From DAOTWP01 sp034435675 (lineage in GTDB: Bacteria > Chloroflexota > Anaerolineae > Aggregatilineales > Phototrophicaceae), in contig DAOTWP010000372.1 of the NCBI GenBank assembly GCA_034435675.1, positions 1-13,482 on the forward strand: 13,482 nt of DNA, written 5' to 3'. Position 1 is the first letter of the stretch, and each line of letters opens with the position of its first letter. Under the pieces are notes generated by a model that saw nothing but the letters and a program-made list of their open reading frames with translations, ran no database searches and was not told where the DNA came from. The position numbers were made by a program, and so were the translations under genes. Below, in pieces: positions 12,362 through 13,482 of the stretch.

Positions 12362-13482
12362 ATGGACTTTATCTTTGGCACACTGGCAACGGACGATCTT
12401 AAACTGGTGCATCATCGCGCGGGCAGGCGCGGCGTACAGCACCGCCATGCGCTCGCCCCGCGCAGCCCCGCGCCCGGCGACGCAGTGACACTCTCGCTGT
12501 TGACGGGCGGCGATCTGGATATCACGCAGGCAGCGTGCTACTACACCACCGACGGCAGCCTTCCGGCGGGCAGTCGTGGCACGGCGACCAACGGCACGGC
12601 GCTGCCCCTGACGCGCGTGGAAACGACCTGGGACACGCTGGAATGGCGCTATCTGACGCGCTGGCAGGTCACGCTGCCGCCGCAGCCGGAGGGCACCTTT
12701 GTGCGTTACCGTCTGGGCGCATGGGGTGCGGCGGCGACGGACGAAGTATTTGCCGATACGCCGGAGGTCAAGCGCGCGGCAGAAGAAGCGGCGGTGGCGT
12801 TCTTTCGCGGGCAGTCCCTGCCGGAGAATATCGGCGTGCATGGCAGCGCGGGCAAGACCTTCAGCTACCATGTCAACCGCTACCAGCCCCCGGTGTGGGC
12901 GCGCGAGGCGGTGATCTATCAGGTGTTCATTGACCGCTTTTACCCCGGCGATGGGCGCGCATGGCTGGCAACCGACGAGCCGGAAGGCGTGCGCGGCGGT
13001 ACGCTGTGGGGGGTGGCGGATAAGCTGGATTACCTTGCCGACCTGGGCATTACCTGTCTGTGGCTCAGCCCGACCTGCGTCAGCCCTACCGCGCACGGCT
13101 ACGACGTGACCGATTACTACCGGGTAGAGCCGCGGTTGGGCGGCGACGACGCGCTGCGGGCGCTGGTTGCGGCGGCACATGCGCGCGGCATTCGTGTGCT
13201 GCTGGATCTGGTCTGCAACCACATGAGCGACCAGCATCCGTTCTTTCAGGAGGCGCTGAATAACCCGGCGAGTCCCTACCGTGAATGGTTCCTGTTCGAC
13301 GACTCCGACATCGGCTATCGTTCATTTTTTGGCGTGCCGTCCATGCCGCAGATCAATGTCGGCTATGATGCCGCGCGCGATTATCTGCTGGATGTGGCGC
13401 GCTACTGGCTGCGCGAGTTCGGCATAGACGGTTTCCGGCTGGATCATGCCGACGGACCGGGGGCGGACTTCTGGGCGTTTTT
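12362..13482 (+). CDS. Cytoplasmic GH13 alpha-glucanohydrolase (neopullulanase/cyclomaltodextrinase-like), 3' end missing
   Basis: The first 373 residues of a GH13 alpha-amylase-family enzyme; the gene runs off the right edge, so no stop is seen. Residues 1-175 form an N-terminal beta domain with a YYTTDGSLPAGSRG phrase, as in N-terminal modules of intracellular maltogenic enzymes. The catalytic barrel starts at about 183 (AVIYQVFIDRFYPGDG). Conserved region I is DLVCNH (282-287), region V is MPQIN (328-332), close to the MPKLN type of neopullulanase-like enzymes, and region II is GFRLDHADG with catalytic nucleophile Asp361. The general acid (region III) and region IV lie outside the window. 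No signal peptide, so it acts inside the cell, probably on maltodextrins brought in by the MalEFG-like importer 5 kb upstream. Start 12362 follows GAGG by five bases. The 137-bp upstream gap shows no firm promoter. Confidence 0.92.
   Translation, partial: MDFIFGTLATDDLKLVHHRAGRRGVQHRHALAPRSPAPGDAVTLSLLTGGDLDITQAACYYTTDGSLPAGSRGTATNGTALPLTRVETTWDTLEWRYLTRWQVTLPPQPEGTFVRYRLGAWGAAATDEVFADTPEVKRAAEEAAVAFFRGQSLPENIGVHGSAGKTFSYHVNRYQPPVWAREAVIYQVFIDRFYPGDGRAWLATDEPEGVRGGTLWGVADKLDYLADLGITCLWLSPTCVSPTAHGYDVTDYYRVEPRLGGDDALRALVAAAHARGIRVLLDLVCNHMSDQHPFFQEALNNPASPYREWFLFDDSDIGYRSFFGVPSMPQINVGYDAARDYLLDVARYWLREFGIDGFRLDHADGPGADFWAF

Noticed and set aside
12221..13237. Minus-strand open frame opposite the GH13 gene
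   Set aside because: The plus strand holds an uninterrupted frame with GH13 conserved regions; it lacks a stop only because the window ends.

Overview
The window reads as chromosomal DNA of a GC-rich bacterium, most likely a Chloroflexota (Anaerolineae-type) heterotroph. This is inferred from the gene mix: a Uma2-family protein, a sugar-binding protein fused to pullulanase-type X25 modules, a DUF2283 pair and a large PAS histidine kinase. No rRNA or other marker gene confirms it.

Left part (1-2649): the start of an exported or anchored protein running off the left edge (minus), then a soluble two-PAS histidine kinase without a visible response regulator (minus). A MarR-type regulator (plus) diverges from the kinase. 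The 203 bp between them hold a good sigma70-like promoter for the regulator, a perfect 16-bp palindrome just downstream of that promoter, and a second near-palindrome on the kinase side.

Centre (2922-7439): a maltodextrin-type ABC importer operon. It encodes a binding protein with two tandem C-terminal starch-type modules, a MalF-like permease with a long extracytoplasmic loop, and a MalG-like permease that overlaps malF by 8 bases. No ATPase gene follows; a rho-independent terminator closes the operon. A cytoplasmic GH13 glucanohydrolase that could process the imported oligosaccharides begins at 12362 and runs off the right edge.

Accessory strip (about 7560-8817): the least ordinary part. 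Three copies of a 64-70 bp repeat each sit directly before a start codon and bound small units: an orphan Mrr-type N-terminal domain protein, then an overlapping BECR-like nuclease/DUF2283 pair that looks like a toxin-antitoxin module, then a degenerate stretch. The repeats translate to a conserved C-terminal peptide (DERQLIE..TPKYPYGA.) with mostly silent changes or conserved ends between copies, so they look like the preserved 3' end of a duplicated gene.

Right part (8818-12224): a minus-strand operon flavodoxin - alpha/beta hydrolase - SAM methyltransferase; an AT-rich regulatory gap with several palindromes; a four-helix membrane protein (minus); and a divergent Uma2 (DUF820) protein (plus).
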